Origin: Lachnospiraceae bacterium
GTDB lineage: Bacteria > Bacillota > Clostridia > Lachnospirales > Lachnospiraceae
Assembly: GCA_015056885.1 (NCBI GenBank)
Contig: SVFL01000030.1
Coordinates: 1 to 34,861 of the forward strand
Direction: 5' to 3'
DNA length: 34,861 nucleotides
Shown here: in pieces, positions 1 through 7,078 of the stretch
Layout: every line of letters starts with the position of its first letter
Position numbering within the stretch: position 1 is the first letter of the stretch
Notes under the pieces: generated by a model
What the model saw: only the letters and a program-made list of their open reading frames with translations
What the model was told of the DNA's origin: nothing
The model's database searches: none
Translations under genes and position numbers: made by a program

Positions 1-1
1 T

Positions 2-76
2 CTGGAAAAGCTGACTCCAAACGAATTTTACAGTTACACCACAACAGGAATAAATCCATTATCAACAAACGGATAG
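2..76 (+). CDS. C-terminal fragment of an unidentified protein (cut by window edge)
   Basis: An open frame enters from the left edge and stops at TAG 74-76. The visible end reads LEKLTPNEFYSYTTTGINPL plus four residues. The style (LTPxEFY...TTGxxPL) resembles C-termini I associate with mobile-element proteins, but I cannot name a family. Only 24 residues are visible, so the identity is open. A short inverted repeat (AAAGTGT/ACACTTT, about 98-126) follows and could be a terminator or an element end. Confidence 0.35.
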   Translation: MEKLTPNEFYSYTTTGINPLSTNG

Positions 77-206
77 AATGGGTATAAAATTTTATAAAAA
101 GTGTCCTTGACATGGGGTACACTTTATTCAAAACATGTGGTTATTCATGGAAAAAGCACTGATTTGGGGTATTCTCAAGCAAAAAATTTGTATATGCCAA
201 AATTCG

Positions 207-259
207 CCGGATGACGAAATAATTTTGCAATCTGGGCTTGCAAAATTATCATCACCCGG
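207..259. repeat. Long imperfect inverted repeat (hairpin)
   Basis: A perfect 12-bp inverted repeat, ATAATTTTGCAA (219-230) and TTGCAAAATTAT (238-249), encloses a 7-nt loop. The arms continue imperfectly outward through CCGGATGACGA and its counterpart to CCCGG at 255-259. There is no T-tract, so it is not a classical terminator. It lies in the non-coding stretch 77-539, in which I see no gene. It could be an RNA structure or a remnant of a small mobile element. Confidence 0.5.
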
Positions 260-468
260 ATGGCAAGCAAATTATGAATGAAAGAGATCGACAACTCCTA
301 ATTTGTCAAAATCATTATGTTCAAGGAACATTTTTCTAAAAAGGGAAAAAACAATTTTAATCAATTTTAAGATTGAAGTTTGCTTCATGTATATGTTACT
401 ATTAAAAAAATAAAACCAGAAAGGTTCAAAGAGTGTTTTTTGAAGAAAAATAAGACTATTGTGCGGTA

Positions 469-511
469 GCGATGGCTATTGCAAATAATGGAAAAATGTG
501 ATAGCCATTGC
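469..511 (+). promoter_or_regulatory. Leader hairpin before the CD3324-type gene
   Basis: GCGATGGCTAT (469-479) pairs with ATAGCCATTGC (501-511), an 11-bp stem with one wobble and a 21-nt loop, ending about 28 nt before the ATG at 540. A weak promoter (TTGAAG 373-378, 17 bp, TTACTA 396-401) lies upstream. The hairpin could act on mRNA stability or translation. Its function is not known. Confidence 0.3.
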
Positions 512-539
512 ATCCTGATTTTTGATTAGGAGGACGCAT

Positions 540-845
540 ATGAGCTATGTAAAGGCAGATGATGTTTTGCCAAAATCACTTGTTGAAGAAATTCAAAAGT
601 ATGTGGATGGTCAGCTATTATATATTCCAAGAAAAGATGAGAATTCCTTATCTTGGGGAGAAAAGAACGGAACCAGAGCGAAATTGGCAAAACGTAATCA
701 AACAATAGTCAGCCGTTATTACTCAGGCATGACTATTGTAGAATTAAGCAAAATGTATTATCTCTCTGAAAAAAGAATACAGGGAATCATACATGAATAT
801 GAATCCTCTCAAAAAAGAAATGGCGGAGGATTCAAAGATGAATAG
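540..845 (+). CDS. CD3324-type small HTH protein
   Basis: A 101-aa protein starting at the ATG at 540, chosen over an in-frame ATG at 522 because AGGAGG lies at 528-533 with ideal spacing. The N-terminus (VLPKSLVEEIQKYVDGQLLY) and a charged RKDENSLSWGEKNGTR segment match my recollection of the CD3324 family, related to Mor-type transcription activators. Residues about 60-95 (YYSGMTIVELSKMYYLSEKR) form a plausible helix-turn-helix. Its DNA target is unknown. It overlaps the next gene by 8 nt, so the pair is probably translationally coupled. Confidence 0.7.
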   Translation: MSYVKADDVLPKSLVEEIQKYVDGQLLYIPRKDENSLSWGEKNGTRAKLAKRNQTIVSRYYSGMTIVELSKMYYLSEKRIQGIIHEYESSQKRNGGGFKDE

Positions 846-1263
846 AAAAAATAAGCGAATACAGTATGAAAAAGGTTATTATAGGACTCATCCATGTGAT
901 GAAATATTTACATGTAGGAATTGTGGAAGGACAGTAGTGCCGGAGGGGGCAGGCAGTGATCATAGAAATCATTGTCCCAACTGTCTCTATAGTTTACATG
1001 TTGATAACCGTCCGGGAGACCGTGAATCGGATTGTGGCGGACACATGGAACCTGTAGCAGTTTGGGTCAGGAAAAATGGAGAATGGGCAATTATTCATAG
1101 ATGCAAGATGTGTGGAACATTTAGTTCTAATCGGATTGCAGCGGATGATAACCCCATGAAACTGATGTCTATTGCTATGAAACCCATTGGCCAGCCGCCG
1201 TTCCCGATTGAGAAAATAGAGGAAATGACGGAAATGATGGGGGGAGAAGGGAGCCTGAGATAA
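838..1263 (+). CDS. RNHCP domain protein (zinc-binding, function unknown)
   Basis: A 141-aa protein. The start at 838 (MNRKNKR) follows GGCGGAGGA at 822-830 and overlaps the end of the upstream HTH gene. It contains the family hallmark RNHCPNCLYSLH, preceded by CRNCGR and followed by a third knuckle, HRCKMCGTFSSNR. These are three CxxC-type pairs consistent with structural zinc. The RNHCP family has no assigned biochemical role that I know of. Linkage to the HTH protein suggests a small regulatory unit, but that is inference. Confidence 0.8.
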   Translation: MNRKNKRIQYEKGYYRTHPCDEIFTCRNCGRTVVPEGAGSDHRNHCPNCLYSLHVDNRPGDRESDCGGHMEPVAVWVRKNGEWAIIHRCKMCGTFSSNRIAADDNPMKLMSIAMKPIGQPPFPIEKIEEMTEMMGGEGSLR

Positions 1264-1313
1264 TTAAAAATTGTTCAAGCGGCGGCACAGTGGGGAGTAA
1301 AATATATCAGATT

Positions 1314-1613
1314 TTAGCCACTCACCGAAGGCAGATTTCCCAGATTGTTATTTTCTGTCCCATCCGGCAGAGATTTCAGATATTCAGAGTCTTTTCTGTG
1401 AGCTACACCAACGCCCTGAATGTCGCCGGCTTTGGCCATGGCAACGCCTTCTTCTTTGGATACGGTGGAGCCGTCAGAGAGCTGATAGCCGGTGATACGG
1501 CCACTGTTTTTGACCAAACCTACAATTTCTTTGGCATCCGATTTGGGGGTCGGAACGTCATCAAGCGCAGCGTAGGCAAGCTGTGCACCTAAGTCTTTTT
1601 TATTCACATCCAT
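1314..1613 (-). CDS. DUF3892-like small protein
   Basis: A 99-aa protein. I place the start at the ATG read from 1613 (MDVNKKDLG) because GGAG lies just upstream; the longer open frame upstream looks untranslated. The core has the pattern ITGYQLSDGSTVSKEEGVAM, then GDIQGVGVA, YLKSLPDG and NNLGNLP near the C-terminus, which fits the DUF3892 family. No enzymatic motif, signal peptide or membrane helix is visible. It converges on the RNHCP gene with a 50-nt gap. Function unknown. Confidence 0.7.
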   Translation of the reverse strand: MDVNKKDLGAQLAYAALDDVPTPKSDAKEIVGLVKNSGRITGYQLSDGSTVSKEEGVAMAKAGDIQGVGVAHRKDSEYLKSLPDGTENNNLGNLPSVSG

Positions 1614-1862
1614 TTTTTTTCTCCATATTATCAAATTAATTTTCAGTAGCTTTGATAGTATTTGAGGAAAGGTGATTAAATATGCAAAAGTAAACATACA
1701 CTTGAAAAATCAGTGTGTATAATATAAAGCAGTATATGGAATTACAAGAAGTTATCTGCCACCGGGTAGAGAGCGCAAAGGCATTCGTAATCACATCGTT
1801 AGGTCTTAAAAGATGTGTTTGCGGATGCTATTTTTTTCGAGAGGTATTTATGAAAACAGATT

Positions 1863-2320
1863 ATGAATCAAGTAAAATATTTTACAAGAGCGGAGATGGG
1901 ACTGTGGGGGAGTTCGGTAGTGTGGATTGTCTTGTCGTTTGCTGTGTTTGACAGGGAAAATTATTTAACACTTATGGCGTCTCTTATAGGGGTAACTTCC
2001 ATCATTTTTAGTGCAAAAGGAAATGCCTTTGGTCAGATTTTAATGATTATTTTTAGTTTGTTATATGGAGTGATATCTTATACATTTGCATATTATGGGG
2101 AAATGATTACGTATTTGGGAATGACGATGCCTATGGCGGTATTGGCTGGGATGTGGTGCTTATTGTGTTGTGGATTCTTGCGAGTATGGAAGATGTTAAG
2201 TATGTGTCGGTAGTGGTCTGCTTTGTAGCATTTCTGGTAAATGATATTTATGGTTATATAAGTTGGCGTGCTATGGAAAAACGTCAGGCGCAAGGTGTGG
2301 TAAAAAATGTTGGGAAATAG
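1863..2320 (+). pseudogene. pnuC: pnuC-like nicotinamide riboside/NMN transporter, broken by internal out-of-frame deletion
   Basis: The first open frame (1863-2213) begins MNQVKYFTRAEMGLW and continues with PnuC-like helices to EMITYLGMTMPMAVLAG near 2149. It then runs out of frame and stops. From about 2144 another frame reads DVVLIVLWILASMEDVKY, then VVCFVAFLVNDIYGYISW and a MEKRQ tail, ending at TAG 2318-2320; this resembles the normal PnuC C-terminus. The middle of the protein, several helices (roughly 70 residues by comparison with intact PnuC), is missing. The two pieces meet near 2144-2150 in different frames. No strong RBS precedes 1863; GAGAGG at 1839-1844 fits a start at 1850 in another frame. 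The gene ends 3 nt from the convergent methyltransferase stop. I infer a non-functional remnant. Confidence 0.72.
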
Positions 2321-2323
2321 CAT

Positions 2324-3151
2324 TTACCGATTTCCCAACTGCCAAAATGCCACGGCACTTGCTGCCGCCACATTCAAAGAATCCACTCCATGGGACATGG
2401 GGATGCAGACCGTGTAATCGCAGTCTGCGATGGTGTGGGTGGCGAGACCGTCGCCTTCTGTGCCCAGTATAATTGCCAGTTTATCCTCTGCCATAAGCTC
2501 AGGATTGTCGATGCTTACCGCTTCGCCGCTCAAGGCCATGGCAGCAGTCTTAAAGCCTAATTCCTTTAGTAATTTTACATCCACATCGGATGTATCAGAA
2601 TCTTCATTTCCGAGGAAGGTCCAGGGAACCTGAAAGACCGTTCCCATACTGACTCTGATGGCGCGGCGGTACAGGGGATTGCTGCAGGAGGGGGTAAGGA
2701 GTACCGCATCCATGTTCAGCGCCGCAGCAGAACGGAAAATGGCACCTACATTGGTGGGATTCATTACATTTTCCAAGATGGCAATACGTCGTGCACCGGC
2801 ACACACTTCTGCCACAGAAGGAAGGGCAGGACGGCGCATTGCGCAAAGTACGCCCCGGGTCAGCTGGAATCCGGTCAGCTGTGTCAGAATATCCAACTCA
2901 GCAGTAAAAATGGGGATGTTGCCAACTCGTGACACTACATCTTTGGCCTGACCTTCAATGTGTTTGGGCTCTAAAAGCATGGAGACGGGCTTGTATCCGG
3001 CATCCAGTGCACGTTCCACTACCTTGGGACTTTCTGCGATGAAAAGACCTTTTTCCGGCTCATGTCGGTTCAGGAGCTGACCTTCGGAAAGGCGTGCATA
3101 TATATCAAGCTCAGGGGCTTCAAAATCAGTAATTTTTATAATGTTGGACAT
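2324..3151 (-). CDS. TrmH/SpoU-family RNA 2'-O-methyltransferase
   Basis: A 275-aa SPOUT-class methyltransferase that would transfer a methyl group from S-adenosylmethionine to a ribose 2'-OH in tRNA or rRNA. Residues about 20-95 look like the SpoU substrate-binding region (LSEGQLLNRHEPEKGLFIAE). The catalytic domain shows motif 1 (NPTNVGAIFRSAAAL), motif 2 (LAIILGTEGDGL) and motif 3 (CIPMSHGVDSLNVAAASAVA), the last two forming the trefoil-knot cofactor site. Length is normal. The RNA target cannot be told from sequence. A consensus promoter lies upstream on the same strand. Confidence 0.88.
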   Translation of the reverse strand: MSNIIKITDFEAPELDIYARLSEGQLLNRHEPEKGLFIAESPKVVERALDAGYKPVSMLLEPKHIEGQAKDVVSRVGNIPIFTAELDILTQLTGFQLTRGVLCAMRRPALPSVAEVCAGARRIAILENVMNPTNVGAIFRSAAALNMDAVLLTPSCSNPLYRRAIRVSMGTVFQVPWTFLGNEDSDTSDVDVKLLKELGFKTAAMALSGEAVSIDNPELMAEDKLAIILGTEGDGLATHTIADCDYTVCIPMSHGVDSLNVAAASAVAFWQLGNR

Positions 3152-3210
3152 AACAGTCTCCTTTATTGGGGCCTTCGCCCGGCAAAATCCAATGAGTAAT
3201 CAACAAAAAT

Positions 3211-3239
3211 ATTATAGTGATTTCGATAAGTCCTGTCAA
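3211..3239 (-). promoter_or_regulatory. Sigma-A-type promoter for the TrmH-family gene
   Basis: Read on the minus strand: TTGACA (plus 3234-3239), a 17-bp spacer, then TATAAT (plus 3211-3216). Both hexamers match the consensus, and the promoter is about 60 nt from the start codon. Confidence 0.75.
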
Positions 3240-3249
3240 ATTCATAAAC

Positions 3250-3278
3250 TTGACAAAAACTATAATATATTTTATTGT
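3250..3278 (+). promoter_or_regulatory. Probable promoter for the small membrane protein
   Basis: TTGACA at 3250-3255, a 17-bp spacer, and TATTGT at 3273-3278, about 47 nt before the probable start at 3325. Confidence 0.5.
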
Positions 3279-3324
3279 CTAACTGTATTGGTATATATAG
3301 GGATGAAATATGGAGGTGCAAATG

Positions 3325-3543
3325 ATGGGGTATGATGTGGTTAAAATAATTATTACATTTCTTTACATGATGTGTTCCGGATTTAGCGGCGTAATGTTAA
3401 TTTGGTGGCTTATTTTACTTGCAAAGCATAATGCGGATAAGGCAAAACGTAAGAAAGTGGCCATTGCGGTTGTTGTGTCAGCGGTGCTTTCAGGTATTTT
3501 GCTTGTGACACATCTGGCTGTTGCAGTAGCACAATATTCGTAA
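3325..3543 (+). CDS. Small two-helix membrane protein, unknown
   Basis: A 72-aa protein. I choose the ATG at 3325 because GGAGGTG at 3312-3318 is correctly spaced from it; ATGs at 3310 and 3322 are in frame but too early or too close. Two hydrophobic segments (about residues 5-31 and 44-68) flank a basic loop (KHNADKAKRKK), so it is probably an integral membrane protein with the loop inside. No family recognised. It has its own promoter and terminator, so it is a single-gene unit. Confidence 0.6.
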   Translation: MGYDVVKIIITFLYMMCSGFSGVMLIWWLILLAKHNADKAKRKKVAIAVVVSAVLSGILLVTHLAVAVAQYS

Positions 3544-3548
3544 ATGAT

Positions 3549-3597
3549 AAGAACCACTTCGGTGGCTGTTTAATAGGCAGCCCGAAGTGGTTCTTTT
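3549..3597 (+). terminator. Intrinsic terminator
   Basis: AAGAACCACTTCGG pairs with CCGAAGTGGTTCTT, followed by a T-run. It lies directly after the small membrane protein gene and before the convergent GH42 gene. Confidence 0.85.
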
Positions 3598-3642
3598 TAC
3601 ACATGACACTAGAAAAGACGCATAGCGTGTTTTTTAGTGTTT

Positions 3643-5637
3643 TTACATTTCAATAATCGCCAAATCCCAAGGCTTTAGCACAATACCGTCTCCGGTATGT
3701 ACATTCTTACCGCTAATCAATTCCACGCCATCCGCATCTTCATGGCAAATGGTCTGATTCTCAGAGGAGTAGTTGAAGTAGTAGATAATTTCTTTGCCGC
3801 CGTCATTGGTTCCGCGCTTGATGATGACAGGGAAAGTGACAACGGGGAGTTCAATTTTGGCAACATCAGCCAATTTCTTAATCAGGTGTTTCAAGGCCTC
3901 CTTGGTGGTATAGCATGCCAGATAGGTGGCAGTGCCGGCTGCAACTTTTTTGTGAGTAATGGCTGCATATTTACCCCAGAAGGGATGAATATATTGAGCC
4001 CAGACTTCCGCGTCATTTGCTTTGACAAGTTCCATCCATTCGGAAACTTCAAATTGAGGTCCAACTTCGTTACCATCATAGAACTGAAGAGAAACATTTT
4101 CCGGCTTGGTAAACTGGTCATAGGTAGCACCGATACAGTCAGTCATGTTGTGGGGCTGATTGTCGTGGTAAATTTTGAGTTCTTCATCGGCGAAGCCACT
4201 CTTGAAGCCATAGAGCAGATGACCTCCAAGGGCTACATAATTGCGAAGCTTCTGTATGCTCTTCTCGGTAGCAGAATAAAATGCAGGAACAAGCAGTAGA
4301 GAATAATCATCAAAATGGTCTTCTGCGCAAACTAAATCACATTCCAAATTCAGCTCGTAGCAGGCATCAAACATCCAGCGAAGAATGGTATTGTAATCCA
4401 GAGTATCGCTGATGGGGAATTCCTCCAGGCCTACAAGACTTGCATTGTCGGTTAAAATAGCTATTTTGCAATTTTTTTTCAGGTTGCGCAAATGGCTGCC
4501 AATACGTTTGATTTCTTCGCCAAATACGGCAGCTTCCTTGTAAGTCTCATTCTCGGCCAGATTATGGCTTAAAATTCCCTTCCAATAGGATTCAAAGGAA
4601 TTGTGTATGGAGTGCCAGTTCCAGTACATGACACTGTTGGCTCCGCAGGACAAATGGCTGTAGGCCTGCAGACGCAGCTGTCCGGGATAGGGCAGCCAGT
4701 TTAAGCGCCCCTGAGACTGGGTTTCCAATACAAGGTAGTTGTTCTTTTTCAGGGAGCGGCCCACTGCACCGCCAAAAGTAATCATGGCACCGGTGAGTTT
4801 ATCCTGAGTCAGATGATAAATATCAACACCGGCAACGTCCATGAAACGAGCAGCATCATACTGGTTGACCAACGGCTGAATGCCAAAGGAGTATTCAATC
4901 CAGGAATAGTCAAAATTGTGTGTGATAAACTGGCCGGGGTGCATATACTCACGTAAAATGCGTTCCTGCCAGTGTAAAAAATCTGTGATACATTCACGGA
5001 GAAAACGTTTGTAAGCAGCAGAAAGGCTGCCGTTTATGGTACCGCGCACATCCGGGAAATCTTCCCAGCATTGAATGCGGTTGCTCCAGTAGTCCAGCCC
5101 AAATTCATGGTTGAAATCCTCAATGTCAGGGTATTTTTCTTTCATTTTTTGGATGAATAATTGTTGTGTTTCAGGGGAAGCTGCACCGGCAGCTCTGGTC
5201 TCGTTGTCCAGCTGATATCCGATTACATTAGGGCAGTCCTTCACTTCTTCCATAAGCTTGCGGATAATACGTTCCGCATGGAAAAGGTAATCCGGATTGG
5301 TGATGTCAGTGAGCTGACGATGGCCGTAAAGTTCCTGACCGTTCTTGGAAAAACTCAAAACAGCAGGGTGTTTCTTGGCAAGCCATGCAGGAATTGCATA
5401 AGTAGGAGTGCCTACGATAACTTTCATATCATATTTGACAGCGGCGTCCAGCATTCTATGTAAGTGAGTAAAATCGAATACGCCATCGGAAGGCTCCCAA
5501 GTACTCCAGGTAGACTCGGCAATACGGATGATATTCATGCCGGCTTTTTTCATCATCTGCATATCGGTTTCAATGCGGTCATAGGGCATATACTCATCAT
5601 AATAAGCAGCTCCAAATAAGATTTCGTCCATCTTCAT
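3643..5637 (-). CDS. ganA: GH42 beta-galactosidase
   Basis: A 664-aa enzyme, normal GH42 length, with no signal peptide, so cytoplasmic. It hydrolyses terminal beta-galactosides, here probably beta-1,4-galacto-oligosaccharides. The N-terminal (beta/alpha)8 domain starts FGAAYYDEYMPYDRIETD. The proposed acid/base is Glu146 (YQLDNETRAA, with the usual preceding Asn) and the nucleophile Glu305 (YLVLETQSQGRLNW). The C-terminal part fits the family's trimerisation and beta domains. The start is supported by AAGGAGAG about 7 nt upstream. It is transcribed away from the regulator from a promoter whose start region lies in an operator. The symbol follows Bacillus subtilis ganA, which is also GH42 and beside a GH53 gene. 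Confidence 0.93.
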   Translation of the reverse strand: MKMDEILFGAAYYDEYMPYDRIETDMQMMKKAGMNIIRIAESTWSTWEPSDGVFDFTHLHRMLDAAVKYDMKVIVGTPTYAIPAWLAKKHPAVLSFSKNGQELYGHRQLTDITNPDYLFHAERIIRKLMEEVKDCPNVIGYQLDNETRAAGAASPETQQLFIQKMKEKYPDIEDFNHEFGLDYWSNRIQCWEDFPDVRGTINGSLSAAYKRFLRECITDFLHWQERILREYMHPGQFITHNFDYSWIEYSFGIQPLVNQYDAARFMDVAGVDIYHLTQDKLTGAMITFGGAVGRSLKKNNYLVLETQSQGRLNWLPYPGQLRLQAYSHLSCGANSVMYWNWHSIHNSFESYWKGILSHNLAENETYKEAAVFGEEIKRIGSHLRNLKKNCKIAILTDNASLVGLEEFPISDTLDYNTILRWMFDACYELNLECDLVCAEDHFDDYSLLLVPAFYSATEKSIQKLRNYVALGGHLLYGFKSGFADEELKIYHDNQPHNMTDCIGATYDQFTKPENVSLQFYDGNEVGPQFEVSEWMELVKANDAEVWAQYIHPFWGKYAAITHKKVAAGTATYLACYTTKEALKHLIKKLADVAKIELPVVTFPVIIKRGTNDGGKEIIYYFNYSSENQTICHEDADGVELISGKNVHTGDGIVLKPWDLAIIEM

Positions 5638-5690
5638 TGTAATCTCTCCTTTGAATCGTCACACAATTTACAAATGTTACCAAAAACTTC

Positions 5691-5719
5691 TTGACAGTAA
5701 AGTACTGTATTGTTAAAAT
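5691..5719 (+). promoter_or_regulatory. Promoter for the LacI-type regulator
   Basis: TTGACA at 5691-5696, a 17-bp spacer, and TAAAAT at 5714-5719. The expected start point near 5726 falls on the first base of the operator at 5726-5743, so the regulator should repress itself. Confidence 0.8.
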
Positions 5720-5725
5720 GAAAAA

Positions 5726-5743
5726 TGAATAACCGATTGCGCA
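5726..5743. promoter_or_regulatory. LacI-family operator 1 (GH42/regulator)
   Basis: TGAATAACCGATTGCGCA, centred on the CG step typical of LacI-family sites. It differs by one base from the site at 7014-7031. It sits between the -10 boxes of two oppositely oriented, face-to-face promoters, so one bound repressor should block both. Confidence 0.75.
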
Positions 5744-5744
5744 A

Positions 5745-5773
5745 AGTATAGCATGCGGTTTTACAATTGTCAA
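5745..5773 (-). promoter_or_regulatory. Promoter for the GH42 gene
   Basis: On the minus strand: TTGACA (plus 5768-5773), 17 bp, TATACT (plus 5745-5750). The start point should be near 5738, inside the operator. Its -35 box lies within the region transcribed from the regulator promoter. Confidence 0.78.
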
Positions 5774-5828
5774 TAACTGATAAAAAGTAAGATTAAAATT
5801 CACCGAGATGAAATAATGGAGGGGTGGA

Positions 5829-6854
5829 ATGGAAACAAATATTTCCCAAAATGAGAAAGGCACCGGCAGGATTACCATAAGTGATGTAGCAGATGCATTG
5901 GGCATCTCAAAAACTACGGTTTCCCGAGCTATTTCCGGTAAAGGACGAATCGGACAGGAGACAAGAGATCGTGTTTTGGCTTATATCAAGGAGCATGATT
6001 ATCAGCCCAGTCCCATTGCTAAAGGCTTGGCGAAGTCCAGAACTTATAATATCGGATGGGTTATGCCGGGGGATTCCACGGTGACAGATTTACCTTTTTT
6101 TCAAAGATGTATGATGGGAATCAGTGAAATAGCGGCGCTTCATGATTATGATGTGCTGATTACACTAGTGTTTGATCACGATATCTCCAGATTGGAAAAG
6201 GTGGTGCGCAACCATAAGGTTGACGGTGTGATTCTTGGAAGAACTTTAGTAGAAGATGAGAGGGTTGCTTTTCTAAACAGTAATCGGATTCCATTTGTAA
6301 CTATTGGTTCTACGGATGTAGATGGTGTAATACAGATAGATAATAACCATGTGGCTGCATGTAAGGAATTAACCAATATACTGATTATGAAAGGGATTCG
6401 CAAGTTGGCCCTGATAGGCGGGGATGCCGGACATATGGTTAATCGCACCAGGCGACAGGGCTTTGAGGAAGCATTGAAGGAGCAGAATATTCCCCTTAAC
6501 GAAGAGTGGATATATATGAATTCGGACAGTAGTGCATCCATCAGTCACAGTGTGGATGAAATATTGCGCAACGGTGCGGAGTGTATTGTTTGTATGGATG
6601 ACAGAATTTGTTATGCAGTGTTGGAGAAATTGCGCAAGGACAATGTGTCTGTTCCCGGGCAGATAAAGGTGGCTTCCTTCTATAACAGTCAGGTTTTGGC
6701 CAATAATCAGCCGCCTATCACTGCTTTGCAGTATGATCCCAAGGAGCTTGGCAGGGAGGCATGCAAGATTTTGTTTGAAAGTATCAAGGGTAATGAGGTA
6801 GAGCAGAAGACTCTTATGAGCTATGAAGTGGTACTAAAAGGGTCTACTTTATAG
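5829..6854 (+). CDS. LacI-family transcriptional regulator of the galactan genes
   Basis: A 341-aa protein. The N-terminal helix-turn-helix (ITISDVADALGISKTTVSRA) is followed by the hinge-proximal YIKEHDYQPSPIAKGLAKS and a periplasmic-binding-protein-like sensor domain (about residues 65-341) that would bind a sugar effector. An N-terminal extension of about 14 residues precedes the HTH. The start is supported by GGAGG at 5818-5822. Position between GH42 and the transport operon, plus three matching operators in the window, point to local control of galactan use and autorepression. It is analogous to B. subtilis GanR in role; the effector is not known. Confidence 0.93.
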   Translation: METNISQNEKGTGRITISDVADALGISKTTVSRAISGKGRIGQETRDRVLAYIKEHDYQPSPIAKGLAKSRTYNIGWVMPGDSTVTDLPFFQRCMMGISEIAALHDYDVLITLVFDHDISRLEKVVRNHKVDGVILGRTLVEDERVAFLNSNRIPFVTIGSTDVDGVIQIDNNHVAACKELTNILIMKGIRKLALIGGDAGHMVNRTRRQGFEEALKEQNIPLNEEWIYMNSDSSASISHSVDEILRNGAECIVCMDDRICYAVLEKLRKDNVSVPGQIKVASFYNSQVLANNQPPITALQYDPKELGREACKILFESIKGNEVEQKTLMSYEVVLKGSTL

Positions 6855-6905
6855 GAATTGCGCAAGTTGCACATACAAGTTAATACGATTCTCTTCCTAA
6901 TAAAG

Positions 6906-6948
6906 ATTGGCGCTTTGGTAAAAATAACCAAAGCGCCAATTGTTTTTT
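6906..6948 (+). terminator. Intrinsic terminator after the regulator
   Basis: ATTGGCGCTTTGGT (6906-6919) pairs perfectly with ACCAAAGCGCCAAT (6927-6940), followed by TGTTTTTT. It separates the regulator from the transport operon. Confidence 0.9.
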
Positions 6949-6979
6949 GGGGAAAAAGAGACAAAATGCAAAAGAGATG

Positions 6980-7008
6980 TTGACAAAAGCGGATGTAATT
7001 GATATATT
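6980..7008 (+). promoter_or_regulatory. Promoter of the galactan transport and utilisation operon
   Basis: TTGACA at 6980-6985, a 17-bp spacer, and TATATT at 7003-7008. The operator at 7014-7031 begins 5 nt downstream, covering the expected start point. Confidence 0.82.
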
Positions 7009-7013
7009 TAAGT

Positions 7014-7031
7014 TGAACAACCGATTGCGCA
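7014..7031. promoter_or_regulatory. LacI-family operator 2 (transport operon)
   Basis: TGAACAACCGATTGCGCA, 17 of 18 bases identical to the site at 5726-5743 and at nearly the same distance from a -10 box. This argues that both are bound by the regulator encoded next door. Confidence 0.78.
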
Positions 7032-7078
7032 CAAAGCGCAAAACATTTATATCTCAATATAAAAGGAGGATTTTTGTT

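Noticed and set aside
1715..1862. Possible riboswitch in front of the broken pnuC
   Set aside because: Only a short CACATC/GATGTG stem is visible and no known NAD, TPP or preQ1 consensus could be matched by eye.
3697..4299. Plus-strand open frame (200 aa) opposite the GH42 gene
   Set aside because: Antisense shadow of a family with both catalytic glutamates in place on the other strand.
6857..6865. TTGCGCAA after the regulator stop, and similar GCGCAA words inside the regulator gene, as extra operators
   Set aside because: They lack the CCG centre and second half-site shared by the three promoter-linked operators and are not near promoters.
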